The notes below the pieces were generated by a model. The model had not been told where the DNA came from, did not search any database, and worked only from the letters and a program-made list of their open reading frames with translations. 64,000 bases of DNA. It comes from Parafrankia irregularis. GTDB lineage: Bacteria; Actinomycetota; Actinomycetes; Frankiales; Frankiaceae. Positions within the stretch are counted from its first letter, which is position 1; every line of letters starts with the position of its first letter. Of the stretch, positions 18,617 through 27,240 are shown in pieces. Position numbers and translations under genes: made by a program. The DNA lies in the NCBI RefSeq assembly GCF_001536285.1, contig NZ_FAOZ01000006.1, positions 248,001-312,000 on the forward strand. The letters are read 5' to 3'.

Positions 18617-20517
18617 CAGGCCACTCCCACCGCTGCCAGGGTCGTGCTCAGCACCTCGACGGCGTTGCAGCCGGCGAAGACGTACCCGGTCACCCCGGCC
18701 GCGGCGTCGGTCTCCGCGCGGGCACCGGCCTTGCCGGCCAGCCAGATCCGCTCCGCCCCGGCGGCACGCAGCGCCTCGGCGACCGGTGCCGCCCACTCGG
18801 CGTAGACCTTGTCCGCCGAGCACAGGCAGGCGACCTTCGCGCCGGACGCGGTGAACGCGGCCGCGATCGCCGCCGGGTCGGTACCCGGCCCGGCGTCGGG
18901 CGTGGCCAGGCCGCCGGCCTGGAACAGGTTCGCGGCGAACGTGGACCGCCCGGTGAACGCCGACACGCTGCCGATCGTCGCCAGGAAGACCACCGGACGG
19001 GCACCGGTCGCCGCGGTGTGGGCGTCCGAACGGGCCCGCAGCGCCTCGTAGTCCTGGTCATAGGTGATCACCGGCAGGCCACCGGAACCGGCGCCGCCAG
19101 CGGGCTCAGCGCTCGGGGCGGGCTCGCGGGCGGGCAGCGTCTCGCCCAGGTTCGGGAACTCGCTCACGCCGGTCAGCGGGTCACGCCGATGCGCGAGCGC
19201 GTCGGCCCGGGCCGTCCAGGTGGCGTCCAGCCGGGCCCGCAGCGAGCCGTCCGCCAGCGTCGCGGCGATACCGCCGACACGCTCGATCTCGGTGAAGATC
19301 GCCCACGCGGCGGCGGCCAGCTGGTCGGTCAGCGTCTCGACGTACCAGGACCCACCGGCCGGGTCGACCACCCGGATCAGGCTCGACTCCTCCTGGAGCA
19401 GGGTCTGGGTGTTGCGCGCGATCCGCCGGGAGAAGTCGTCCGGCAGCCCAAGCCGGCTGTCGAAGGGCAGGACCGTCACCGCGTCCGCGCCACCGACGCC
19501 GGCGGCGAAGCAGGCCACGGTCGTGCGCAGCATGTTCACCCACGGGTCGCGGCGGCTCATCATCGCGGCCGAGGTCACCGCGTGCTGGCGCTGGGCCCGC
19601 ACCTGGGCCGGCGCGCCGCAGACCTCCGCGACCCGCGCCCACAGCCGCCGCGCCGCCCGCAGCTTGGCGATCGTCAGGAACTGGTCGGCGCTCGCCGCAT
19701 ACCGGAACTCCAGCTGGCCCAGGGCGTCGTCCACGCCCATGCCGGCCGCGGTCAGCTCCCGCAGGTAGGCGACCCCGGTGGCGATCGACGCGCCGAGCTC
19801 CTCGGCGTCGCTGCCGCCGGCATCGTGGTACGCCCGGGCGTCGACGACCAGTGTGCGCAGCCGCGGGTACTCGGCGGCCACCCGGGGCGCGAGCGCGCGG
19901 ACCGCGGTGAAGTCGGGCGCGGTCCCCGCCCGCGCGGCGAGCCCCAGCGGGTCGGCACCCAGCACCCCGCTGACCTGGGACGCCGGTACGCCGCGTGCGT
20001 CGGCCAGCGCCAGGAAGGCGGCCGCGGCCTCGGCGGTGAGCGGGCCGGCGTCGAGCACCACCGGCGCGAGGTCCAGGTAGACGTCCTTCAGGACCGTGGC
20101 GAGACCGTCCAGCGGCAGCCCCGCCGGGCCGAGCCGGAGCCACAGCGAGCTCACGCCGTTCTCCAGGTCGGCGAGCACCGCCTGGGCAGTGAGCCCCGCG
20201 TCGGGATGGCTGTGCAGCGCGCGCACATCCCAGCCGTCGGTGTTGGCGCCCTGCGGCCGCGCACCGCGCACGAACGGCGCGAGCCCCGGCAGGCCCGTCG
20301 GCGCGAGCGCCGCGCCATCGGCCGCGTCGTACAGCGGACGGATACTGATGCCCTCATACGTCGAGGTCGCGATCAGATCCTCGGCCTCGTCCGGGCTGGC
20401 GTCGTCGCCCGCGACCCCGGACTTGCGCAGCACGCCCAGGACGAGCTTGCGCCACTCATCCCGCGTCGCGCTCGGAAAGTCGGCGGCCAACTCCAGCTCC
20501 ACCGGTGGAACGGTCAT
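18616..20517 (-). CDS. mutA: Methylmalonyl-CoA mutase small subunit
   Basis: 633 residues. It is homologous to MutB through the barrel ([55 protein letters not shown]) and has a degenerate C-terminal domain. The DxHxxG cobalamin motif is missing: the corresponding stretch reads [16 protein letters not shown]. This is the hallmark of the non-catalytic alpha subunit that pairs with MutB. The ATG at 20517 is preferred over the TTG at 20526. There is no good ribosome binding site, but TAGCAT ends 8 bases before the ATG on the coding strand, so the mRNA may be leaderless. It is the first gene of the operon. Confidence 0.93.
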
Positions 20518-20671
20518 GACAGGCAATGCTAGGGGGCAACGACCTCGGAGGCTCGGAGCATGTTCCTCCCGTCACAGAGCCTTGCGTCGGATGCCCGTCC
20601 GACCAGCTGCGCGACGCCCTCATCAGCCGTCCCGAGACCAACATCAACGGCCTGGCAGCCAGGGCCGGAGC

Positions 20672-20714
20672 AGGTCAGCGGAGGTAAGCGGAGGTCAGCG
20701 GAGGTCAGCGGACC
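20672..20714. repeat. 10-base tandem repeat over the TauE/SafE stop codon
   Basis: Four copies of GAGGTCAGCG-like 10-mers. Read on the minus strand the unit is TGACCTCCGC, and TGA is the stop codon of the permease gene (20705-20707). Further TGA copies begin 10 and 30 bases downstream; the third copy has TTA in its place. Because the unit is not a multiple of three, the repeated stops fall in different frames, with the one 30 bases on again in frame. Confidence 0.8.
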
Positions 20715-21529
20715 AGAAGGACCACGGCCACGACCACACCCAGCACGACGACCGCGGTGCGTAGGACATTCGCGGGCAGAAGCCGGGCGACCCGCGCGCC
20801 GAGCACACCACCGCAGGCCGACGTCACGACCAGAATGCCCGCGAAGGCCCAGGAGACCTGCGCCGTCACCAGGAAGACCACGACACCGATCGAGTTGACG
20901 CCGAAGGAGAGAAGCGTCTTGAGCGCGTTCGTCCGCTGCAGCTCGTCGACGAGAAGAATGCCGAGCACACCCAGCAGCAGAACGCCGAGCCCGGCACCGA
21001 AATAGGAGCCGTACGCGCCGGCGACGAACACGCCGATACGCGTCGGCCAGGTGATGGCGCCCTGCGGCGGCCCGGGTTCCGTTCCGGGTTCCGTGCCGGA
21101 CTGTGTGGCGGTCGCGGCGGTCGCGGCGGCCACCGTGGCCGCCCGCCGCCGGGCGACCATGGCCGCGAGCCGGGACTGCACCGCGAGCAGCAGGCAGGCG
21201 GCGAGGACCAGGAACGGAACAGCCGACTTGAACCCGTCGGAGGGCGTCAGCAGGAGCACGATCGCGCCGACCAGTCCGCCGAGCATCGCGGGGGGCGCCA
21301 GTGCCTTCAGCCGACCGGTCTGGCCACGCAGCTCCCGCCGATACCCGAGCGCTCCGCCCGCATAGCCGGTGACGAGACCGACCGAAGAGGTGATGTTGGC
21401 GGTCAGGGCCGGCATCCCGGTCGCCAGCAGCGCGGGGAACGCGATCAGCGTGCCGCCGCCCGCGATGGCGTTGACCGCGCCCGCGAGCAGGCCGCCGCCC
21501 GCGACGAGAGCAGCGTCGGCTGGTCCCAC
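20705..21529 (-). CDS. TauE/SafE family permease
   Basis: 274 residues, GTG start preceded by GGAGG. About eight hydrophobic helices in two homologous halves: GGGLLAGAVNAIAGGGTLIAFPALLATG with TANITSSVGLVTGYAGGALG in the first, and GAYGSYFGAGLGVLLLGVLG with NALKTLLSFGVNSIGVVVFL in the second. A charged, Ala/Thr-rich cytoplasmic loop (about 125-155) separates them. The family exports sulfite, sulfoacetate or other small organic anions; the substrate is unknown here. The gene stands alone between the mut operon and the TerB gene. Its C-terminus runs into a 10-base tandem repeat that carries the stop codon. Confidence 0.88.
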   Translation of the reverse strand: MGPADAALVAGGGLLAGAVNAIAGGGTLIAFPALLATGMPALTANITSSVGLVTGYAGGALGYRRELRGQTGRLKALAPPAMLGGLVGAIVLLLTPSDGFKSAVPFLVLAACLLLAVQSRLAAMVARRRAATVAAATAATATQSGTEPGTEPGPPQGAITWPTRIGVFVAGAYGSYFGAGLGVLLLGVLGILLVDELQRTNALKTLLSFGVNSIGVVVFLVTAQVSWAFAGILVVTSACGGVLGARVARLLPANVLRTAVVVLGVVVAVVLLVR

Positions 21530-21672
21530 AGGTCCTCCGTCCGGTCGTGACGAACCGCCGACAACTCGGTTACGACCGACGGCGACACGGCGCCCGTCGG
21601 GAGGCCGCGGGCCTCACCCTGTCCGGATGAATGCGGCCTTTCCAGGGATTGCGGCCCAGGTCACGGCACTTT

Positions 21673-21690
21673 CCGGGCCGATCGGCCCGG
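21673..21690 (-). terminator. Palindrome downstream of the TerB-family gene
   Basis: CCGGGCCGATCGGCCCGG is an 18-base perfect palindrome located 36 bases past the TerB-family stop codon (minus strand) and upstream of the permease start. It could be a terminator or a protein-binding site; the short internal loop makes the terminator reading uncertain. Confidence 0.45.
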
Positions 21691-21725
21691 GCCGCGACGG
21701 AGCCAGCCGACCCACCGACGCTGCG

Positions 21726-22181
21726 TCAGAGGTCGAACTCCTCGGGGTTGATCCCGACCGCGAAGCACGCCTCCCGGACGATCGCCTGCTCGGCCTTGTC
21801 GAAGTTGCCGTCGGCGCCGCCGATGACGATCCCGATCTGGATCACCGCGCGGGCCTCGGTCGGCTTCTTCTTGACCTTGCCGATCTCCTGCAGGATGGAG
21901 ACCTTGCCGAAGTCGAAGTCCGCCTGCAGCTTGCCGAGATAGTCGTTGAACCTGCGCTGCAGGTCGTCGGCCGGGAAGTTGGACAGCACGTCGTTACTGA
22001 CGATCAGTGAGGCGACCCGCTGGCGCTCCGCCGGGTCGATGCTGCCGTCCGCGGCGGCCACGAGAGCACACATCGCCATGCTCGCGTCACGGAAAGCGCC
22101 GCTCTTGAGGTCGTTCTTCTTCGCGTTGAGCTGGCCCTGCATGGTCTGCGCGGACTGGCGTAGCTGGTTCCAGATCGGCAC
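21726..22181 (-). CDS. TerB-family (tellurite-resistance-like) protein
   Basis: 151 residues with a GTG start and a strong AAAGGAG site. It is an all-helical TerB domain with the family acidic motifs: MAMCALVAAADGSIDPAERQ (about 36-55) and the second half VIQIGIVIGGADGNFDKAEQ (about 113-132). The paired D-G-x-[IF]-D loops are thought to bind divalent metal. TerB relatives occur in stress and chemical-defence gene sets; this copy is not beside other ter genes, so a tellurite role is not implied. Cytosolic, no signal peptide. Confidence 0.88.
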   Translation of the reverse strand: MPIWNQLRQSAQTMQGQLNAKKNDLKSGAFRDASMAMCALVAAADGSIDPAERQRVASLIVSNDVLSNFPADDLQRRFNDYLGKLQADFDFGKVSILQEIGKVKKKPTEARAVIQIGIVIGGADGNFDKAEQAIVREACFAVGINPEEFDL

Positions 22182-22347
22182 CTGTGCTCCTTTGCCGGTG
22201 GCGTTTCCGGTGTTCGAGGATCCTGGCGTTCTGGTGATGGCAGGTCAGATCAGACGGTTAGACCCGTCAGGACGGGCCAAGCCGTGCCTGACCTGGCCAA
22301 CCTCCCACGAGGAGAACGTGCGACTGCCGGGCAACGCTCCTCGCTTG

Positions 22348-24918
22348 TCAGGATGCGCCGTTGAGCCGGTCGACGGCCAGCTGGGCATCACCGATATTGA
22401 CGAAGTCCACCGCGACGAAGGTCGGGCGCCGCCCCTGTTCGGCCTCACAGCTGTGCGCACGGTCGAGGATCCGGTCGGCATTGTTGGCGACCAGGGCCGC
22501 CTGCCGGCTCGGCGCCGCGTCGGTCACCCAGTTGTTGAGCAGGAGCAGCTCCGACCCGGCCTCACCGCGATTGCGCGCACAGCCGACAAGTTTGTCCGCC
22601 GAGTCGACGGAGAAGGGTGTGTCCGATGCATAGCGGTAGAAACTTCGGAGAAATGTTCCGGGCAGGTCCTGGCTCTCGGTGAAGACGGCCAGCCGCCGAC
22701 CGCTGTCGACCATCTCACGCAGCGTGGGCCATGAGCCGTCGTCGGCGGGCGGGGTGACCACGAGCCGGGAAAGCCCCGCCTGCGCGACCGCACCGGCGAT
22801 CTCGGAGGCCGGCACACCGTCCTGGATGATGAAGGTGACGACCTCGCTCGGGTTGCGGGCCATCCAGTCCCCCACCTTGCCGAGCTCCTCGACCAGGTCG
22901 AGCGCGCCGAGCTGGCACATGTCGTGGCACAGCCACAGCCCCGGCCGGGCCGACCTGGCGTTGCGGGTCAACGGCTCGATGGCCGCCCGGGTCGTCGGCG
23001 GGAGCGTCGCGAGCACCGCGTCGACCTGCTCGGGCGTGGTCCAGTGGTGCACGTCGAGCAGCAGCGCGCGAACGCCGAGGTCGAGCTGGTGCACCAGCGA
23101 CGGATCCTGCGTCGGGCCGAGAAAACGGTCCTCGCTGTTCGCCATCGCGTTGTGGGTCGCGAGGTAGGTGACCTCGTCGTAGCGCTTCGCGCAGAGCTGG
23201 GCCTGGCCGTTGCACAGTTCGCGCCCGGTGGCCGCGGCGCCCGGGAACGCGACCCAGGTCACCGCGATCATCACCGGAATGGTCACCACGAGGCCACCGG
23301 CGAGCCGGCGCCGCCGGCCGACCCGGCTCCACCGCGCGGACACTCGCCGGAACACGGCTGCGCCGACGACCACCAGGCCCACGAGCAGCGTCCAGCCGAC
23401 GATGCGCAGGTAGTCGGCCTCGATGTCGCCGTAGGCGTGCCGGGAGAAGTCCGCGAGGACGGCCCCGGCGCCCGGTGGCAACGGCCCACCGGGCTTGTCC
23501 AGCGCCAGCAGCGGGTTCGGCAGCAGGATCCGCATCGCGACCCCGAACAGGCCTGCGGCGGCACCCGCGGTGATCACGGCGGCCGCCAGCGCGCGCACCC
23601 GGGACCGGCCCCGCCTGGCCGCCAGCCCGATGATCGCCACACCGATCAGGCCGACCAGGGCGAGCAGGGCCACGGTCAGGCCGTCCAACGCCGCGGAGAC
23701 GTCGTGCAGCCGGGAGACGGCGCTGATGGCCGGCTCGTCGCGCAGGTCGGAGAGTCGGACGCCCAGGTCGAGAACGGCACCGTCGGTGAGGTGCGACCGC
23801 ATCTCACCGATCGCCTGCTCGTCGCCCTGGAACAACAGCGGGCCGACCAGGGCCAGCGCTCCGGCGACGTCCCCGGAGCGCAGGTCCGCGCGCAGCGGGC
23901 CGGCCATCTCGTCGCGGTCGGCCGCCGGCAGCCGACCGAGCACCGCGTCGACGACGCGGTCGGTGTCCTGCGCGGACAGCTGCATGGTGGGCAGATCGGC
24001 CGGCGGGCGGCCCGCCATGATCTCGTCGATTGCGGTCAGGATCGCGCGGGTGAAGTCCGTCACGGACTCGACCTGGTAGCTGCTCCCCGACCCGAGCTCC
24101 CCGGCTATGTAGCGGTTGGCCAGGCCGGAGACGTTGCCGAAGATCGGCGTGAGGTCGACCGTGAACGCGAGATCGTCCTGCTTCGCGCTCAGGTAGCCCA
24201 CGATGCGCCGGATCTGCTCGTCGGTCATCTCCTCGACCGTCGATGGCGGGAGGACCGTGCGCAGGTTCGCCGTGACCAGCGACGAGTCGATCGGCAGGCC
24301 GGAGAGCAGCGAGTCCACCGCCGGGTCGGGCAGGACCTCGGTGTAGATGCGGTCGTAGGCGTCGGCCTCGGTGAGCGACTGGGAGTAGAAGTCGGCGCTG
24401 AGCACGGTGGAACGCGCGGTGGTGAGCACGACGACGGGCACCCAGACCAGCGCCAGCAGCACGGCCAGGCCGGCCTGGGCCGCTCGCAGCCGCACACCGC
24501 TCCCACGGCCGGACGGCACCGGCCCGGCGGCCCGACCGCCGCTGGCGACCCGACCGGCTTTGGCGACCCGACCGGCGCTGGCGGCCTGGCCGGATCTGGC
24601 GGCCCGACCGGCGCTGGCAGTTCGGCCGACTCCGACGCCTCCGCTACCCGTGGCGGGTGGTTCGCCGCCCGGGCCCGGCGGATCGCCGTCGGCGGCACGC
24701 GGCTCGGGGACCGCCGCTCTGGTGTCGCCGGACGAGCTCGTGGACGGGGCCGCGTCGGAGCCATCTCCCGACGCGAACTCTGGCTCCGTCGTGGACCCGG
24801 GCGCGCCAACGGGCCCGGACGCCGCAGCGGACCCGGGTGTGGTGGCCCGCCTGCCTAGGCGCCCACGGAGCCCAGAAGCCATTCGGCCCATCTCCGACCT
24901 GTCACCACGCACCGCCAT
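22348..24918 (-). CDS. Multi-helix membrane protein with C-terminal PI-PLC X-like domain
   Basis: 856 residues from the ATG at 24918 (GGAAG upstream); ATG at 24882 is a good alternative. The N-terminal 130 or so residues are Ala/Gly/Arg-rich and disordered, partly encoded by 18-base repeats. A membrane helix (about 150-170) is followed by a roughly 220-residue outer region, three more helices (about 400-520) and another near 555-575. The C-terminal 280 residues resemble phosphatidylinositol-phospholipase C X domains: YLATHNAMANSEDRF (catalytic His, about 588), VRALLLDVHHW, LWLCHDMCQLG and VVTFIIQDGVP. Enzymes of this fold cleave or bind phosphoinositides or GPI-like lipids; here the domain would lie outside the membrane. 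Substrate unknown. Confidence 0.75.
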   Translation of the reverse strand: MAVRGDRSEMGRMASGLRGRLGRRATTPGSAAASGPVGAPGSTTEPEFASGDGSDAAPSTSSSGDTRAAVPEPRAADGDPPGPGGEPPATGSGGVGVGRTASAGRAARSGQAASAGRVAKAGRVASGGRAAGPVPSGRGSGVRLRAAQAGLAVLLALVWVPVVVLTTARSTVLSADFYSQSLTEADAYDRIYTEVLPDPAVDSLLSGLPIDSSLVTANLRTVLPPSTVEEMTDEQIRRIVGYLSAKQDDLAFTVDLTPIFGNVSGLANRYIAGELGSGSSYQVESVTDFTRAILTAIDEIMAGRPPADLPTMQLSAQDTDRVVDAVLGRLPAADRDEMAGPLRADLRSGDVAGALALVGPLLFQGDEQAIGEMRSHLTDGAVLDLGVRLSDLRDEPAISAVSRLHDVSAALDGLTVALLALVGLIGVAIIGLAARRGRSRVRALAAAVITAGAAAGLFGVAMRILLPNPLLALDKPGGPLPPGAGAVLADFSRHAYGDIEADYLRIVGWTLLVGLVVVGAAVFRRVSARWSRVGRRRRLAGGLVVTIPVMIAVTWVAFPGAAATGRELCNGQAQLCAKRYDEVTYLATHNAMANSEDRFLGPTQDPSLVHQLDLGVRALLLDVHHWTTPEQVDAVLATLPPTTRAAIEPLTRNARSARPGLWLCHDMCQLGALDLVEELGKVGDWMARNPSEVVTFIIQDGVPASEIAGAVAQAGLSRLVVTPPADDGSWPTLREMVDSGRRLAVFTESQDLPGTFLRSFYRYASDTPFSVDSADKLVGCARNRGEAGSELLLLNNWVTDAAPSRQAALVANNADRILDRAHSCEAEQGRRPTFVAVDFVNIGDAQLAVDRLNGAS
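24531..24620. repeat. 18-base coding minisatellite in PI-PLC-like gene
   Basis: Several imperfect copies of CTGGCGACCCGACCGGCT (18 bases) encode AGRVAK/AGRAAR-type hexapeptides in the disordered N-terminal region. Confidence 0.75.
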
Positions 24919-24993
24919 GGACGGCTTCCAACCTATCCCGGCCGGGCCGATCAGAGATCGGTTCCGCCGGCCAGGGAACACTCAGAGATCAGC

Positions 24994-25593
24994 TCAGGGC
25001 TGGCTCGCACGCAACTGCGGGTGCAGCACGGCCGTCAGGGCCTCCTCGATCCGCGCCGCGACGTCGTCCGGCGTGCCGGAACCGTCGATGCTCCGCAGCA
25101 GGCCCTGCTCCCCGTAGTGGCTGCGCAGCGGGGCCGTCTCCGCGGTGAAGACCTCCATGCGGCGCCGCGCCGTCTCGGCGGTGTCGTCGACGCGGCCCTC
25201 GGACAGCGCACGCCGGCTGATCCGCGCCAGCACCTCGGCCTGGTCGACCTTGAGATCCATCACGACGTCCAGCGGGCCGCAGGAGGCGTCCAGCATGCGG
25301 TCGAGGGCCTCGGCCTGTGGCAGCGTCCGGGGGAAGCCGTCGAGCAGGAAGCCGGCCCCACAGTCGGCACCGGTGGTGAGGCGGTCCGCGACGATGTCCA
25401 GCACGATCTCGTCGGGGACCAGCTCACCGGCACGGACGTAGCGCTCCGCCCGCCGGCCCAGGCTGGTGCCGGCGGAGATCTGCTGGTCGAAGAGCTGGCC
25501 CGTCGAGATCGCGGGAACGCCGTGGCGCGCGCTGATACGTGCGGCCTGGGTTCCCTTGCCTGCACCGGGTGGACCGAGCAGCACGAGCCTCAT
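24994..25593 (-). CDS. adk: Adenylate kinase, short form
   Basis: 199 residues from the ATG at 25593; a GTG three codons upstream is the alternative. The P-loop is GPPGAGKGTQAA at the very N-terminus, followed by PAISTGQLFDQQISAGTSLG, GFLLDGFPRTLPQAEALDRML and RISRRALSEGRVDDTAETARRRM. The LID region is the short bacterial form without the zinc-type insertion, as in other actinobacterial enzymes. It interconverts ATP, ADP and AMP in the cytosol. Actinobacteria usually keep adk next to secY in the ribosomal cluster; that context is absent here, so this may be an extra adk-like gene rather than the housekeeping copy. Confidence 0.85.
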   Translation of the reverse strand: MRLVLLGPPGAGKGTQAARISARHGVPAISTGQLFDQQISAGTSLGRRAERYVRAGELVPDEIVLDIVADRLTTGADCGAGFLLDGFPRTLPQAEALDRMLDASCGPLDVVMDLKVDQAEVLARISRRALSEGRVDDTAETARRRMEVFTAETAPLRSHYGEQGLLRSIDGSGTPDDVAARIEEALTAVLHPQLRASQP

Positions 25594-25652
25594 GCCCTGC
25601 ACGCTACAGGCAGTTGCGCTGCCGACAGCTGCACCAAAAGGACAAAAGGGCC

Positions 25653-25699
25653 CGGCCCGGACTCGATGGAAGGCAGCTCACCTCCCTCGGTCCGGGCCG
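25653..25699 (-). terminator. Hairpin downstream of gltD
   Basis: CGGCCCGGA (25653-25661) and TCCGGGCCG (25691-25699) are perfect complements, with a 29-base loop. It lies 32 bases after the gltD stop codon and before the adk start, the expected position for a terminator of the gltBD operon. Confidence 0.55.
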
Positions 25700-25730
25700 T
25701 TCCTGACCAATCGTCAGGGCCGGCTGGCCG

Positions 25731-27176
25731 TCAGGGCCGTCGGGTCGGCAGGATCGGGGCGGGCAGGTCCGTCGTGCCCATCAGATACCGGTCGACGGCC
25801 GCCGCGGCCGAGCGCCCCTCCGCGATCGCCCAGACGATCAGCGACTGGCCGCGGCCCATGTCCCCGGCCACGAACACACCGGGGACGGACGTCGACCAGC
25901 CCAGGTCGCGGGCGACGTTGCCACGGGGGTCGAGGTCGACCCCGAGCTGCTCCAGCAGGCCCGGGCGCTCGGGCCCGACGAAGCCCATGGCCAGCAGCAC
26001 CAGGTCGCAGGGCAGCTCGGTGTCGGTCCCCTCGATCTTGCGGGGCCTGCCGTCGACCATCTCGACCTCGTGCATGAGCAGCGCCCGCACGTTGCCGTCG
26101 TCGTCGCCGAGGAACCGCTCGGTGGACACGGCGAAGACCCGCTCGCCGCCCTCCTCGTGCGCGCTGGTGACCCGGTAGAGCAGCGGGAAGGTCGGCCACG
26201 GGTTCGCCGGGGCGCGCGACGCCGGCGGCCGGGGCATGATCTCCAGCTGGTGGACGGACACCGCGCCCTGACGGTGCGAGGTGCCCAGGCAGTCGGCCCC
26301 GGTGTCACCACCGCCGATGATCACCACCCGCTTGCCCTCGGCGGAGATGGTCGTCCGGTCCAGGTCACCGAGCTGGACCTTGTTCGCGGGCACCAGGAAG
26401 TCCATGGCCAGGTGGATGCCGCCCAGCTCCCGGCCCGGCACCGGCAGGTCACGGCCCACCGTCGACCCGCCGGCGAGGACGACCGCGTCGTAGGACGACC
26501 GCAGCTCGTCCGCGGTGAGGTCGACACCGACGTTGCACGAGGTGATGAACGAGGTGCCCTCTGCCTCCATCTGCGCGAGACGGTTGTCGAGGACGCTCTT
26601 CTCCATCTTGAACTCGGGGATGCCGTAGCGGAGCAGGCCGCCCACGCGGTCCGCCCGCTCGTAGACCACCACCTCGTGGCCGGCCCGGGTGAGCTGCTGG
26701 GCGGCGGCCAGCCCGGCCGGGCCCGAACCGACCACCGCGACCCGCCGCCCGGTCCGCACCGACGGCTGGACCGGGGTCACCACCCCGTCCGCGATCGCGC
26801 GGTCGATGATGGTGACCTCGATCTGCTTGATCGTCACCGGGTCGTCGCCGATGCCGAGCACGCAGGCCGCCTCGCACGGCGCCGGGCACAGCCGCCCGGT
26901 GAACTCCGGGAAGTTGTTGGTCGCGTGCAGCCGCTCGATCGCCTCGGTCCAGTCCCCGCGGCGGGCGAGGTCGTTCCACTCGGGAATGATGTTCCCCAGC
27001 GGGCAGCCGTTGTGGCAGAACGGGATGCCGCAGTCCATGCACCGGCCGGCCTGGTCGCGCAGCGCCGGCTCGGGGAACGGCTCGTACACCTCGCGCCAGT
27101 CGGTGAGACGCAGGTCCACCGGCCGACGTGAGGGCAGCTCCCGGCGGTGCTTGAGAAACCCGGTCGGGTCAGCCAT
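25731..27176 (-). CDS. gltD: Glutamate synthase (NADPH) small subunit
   Basis: 481 residues, normal length. The N-terminal domain has the Cys pattern for [4Fe-4S] clusters (CMDCGIPFCHNGCPLGNIIP, about 42-61, and CPAPCEAACVLG). An FAD-binding fold follows (VVGSGPAGLAAAQQL, about 149-163) with an inserted NADPH site (VVIIGGGDTGADCLGT). GltD passes electrons from NADPH to GltB, which makes two glutamates from glutamine and 2-oxoglutarate. The gene starts 64 bases after the gltB stop, so the two form one operon. It ends in a region with a short GGCCCTGACG repeat and a downstream hairpin. Confidence 0.96.
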   Translation of the reverse strand: MADPTGFLKHRRELPSRRPVDLRLTDWREVYEPFPEPALRDQAGRCMDCGIPFCHNGCPLGNIIPEWNDLARRGDWTEAIERLHATNNFPEFTGRLCPAPCEAACVLGIGDDPVTIKQIEVTIIDRAIADGVVTPVQPSVRTGRRVAVVGSGPAGLAAAQQLTRAGHEVVVYERADRVGGLLRYGIPEFKMEKSVLDNRLAQMEAEGTSFITSCNVGVDLTADELRSSYDAVVLAGGSTVGRDLPVPGRELGGIHLAMDFLVPANKVQLGDLDRTTISAEGKRVVIIGGGDTGADCLGTSHRQGAVSVHQLEIMPRPPASRAPANPWPTFPLLYRVTSAHEEGGERVFAVSTERFLGDDDGNVRALLMHEVEMVDGRPRKIEGTDTELPCDLVLLAMGFVGPERPGLLEQLGVDLDPRGNVARDLGWSTSVPGVFVAGDMGRGQSLIVWAIAEGRSAAAAVDRYLMGTTDLPAPILPTRRP

Positions 27177-27240
27177 GACACTCCTGTCGCGGTCTGGTTC
27201 TTCGTTGGATCAATGGGTCGGTACCCGCGTGGTGACCTGG

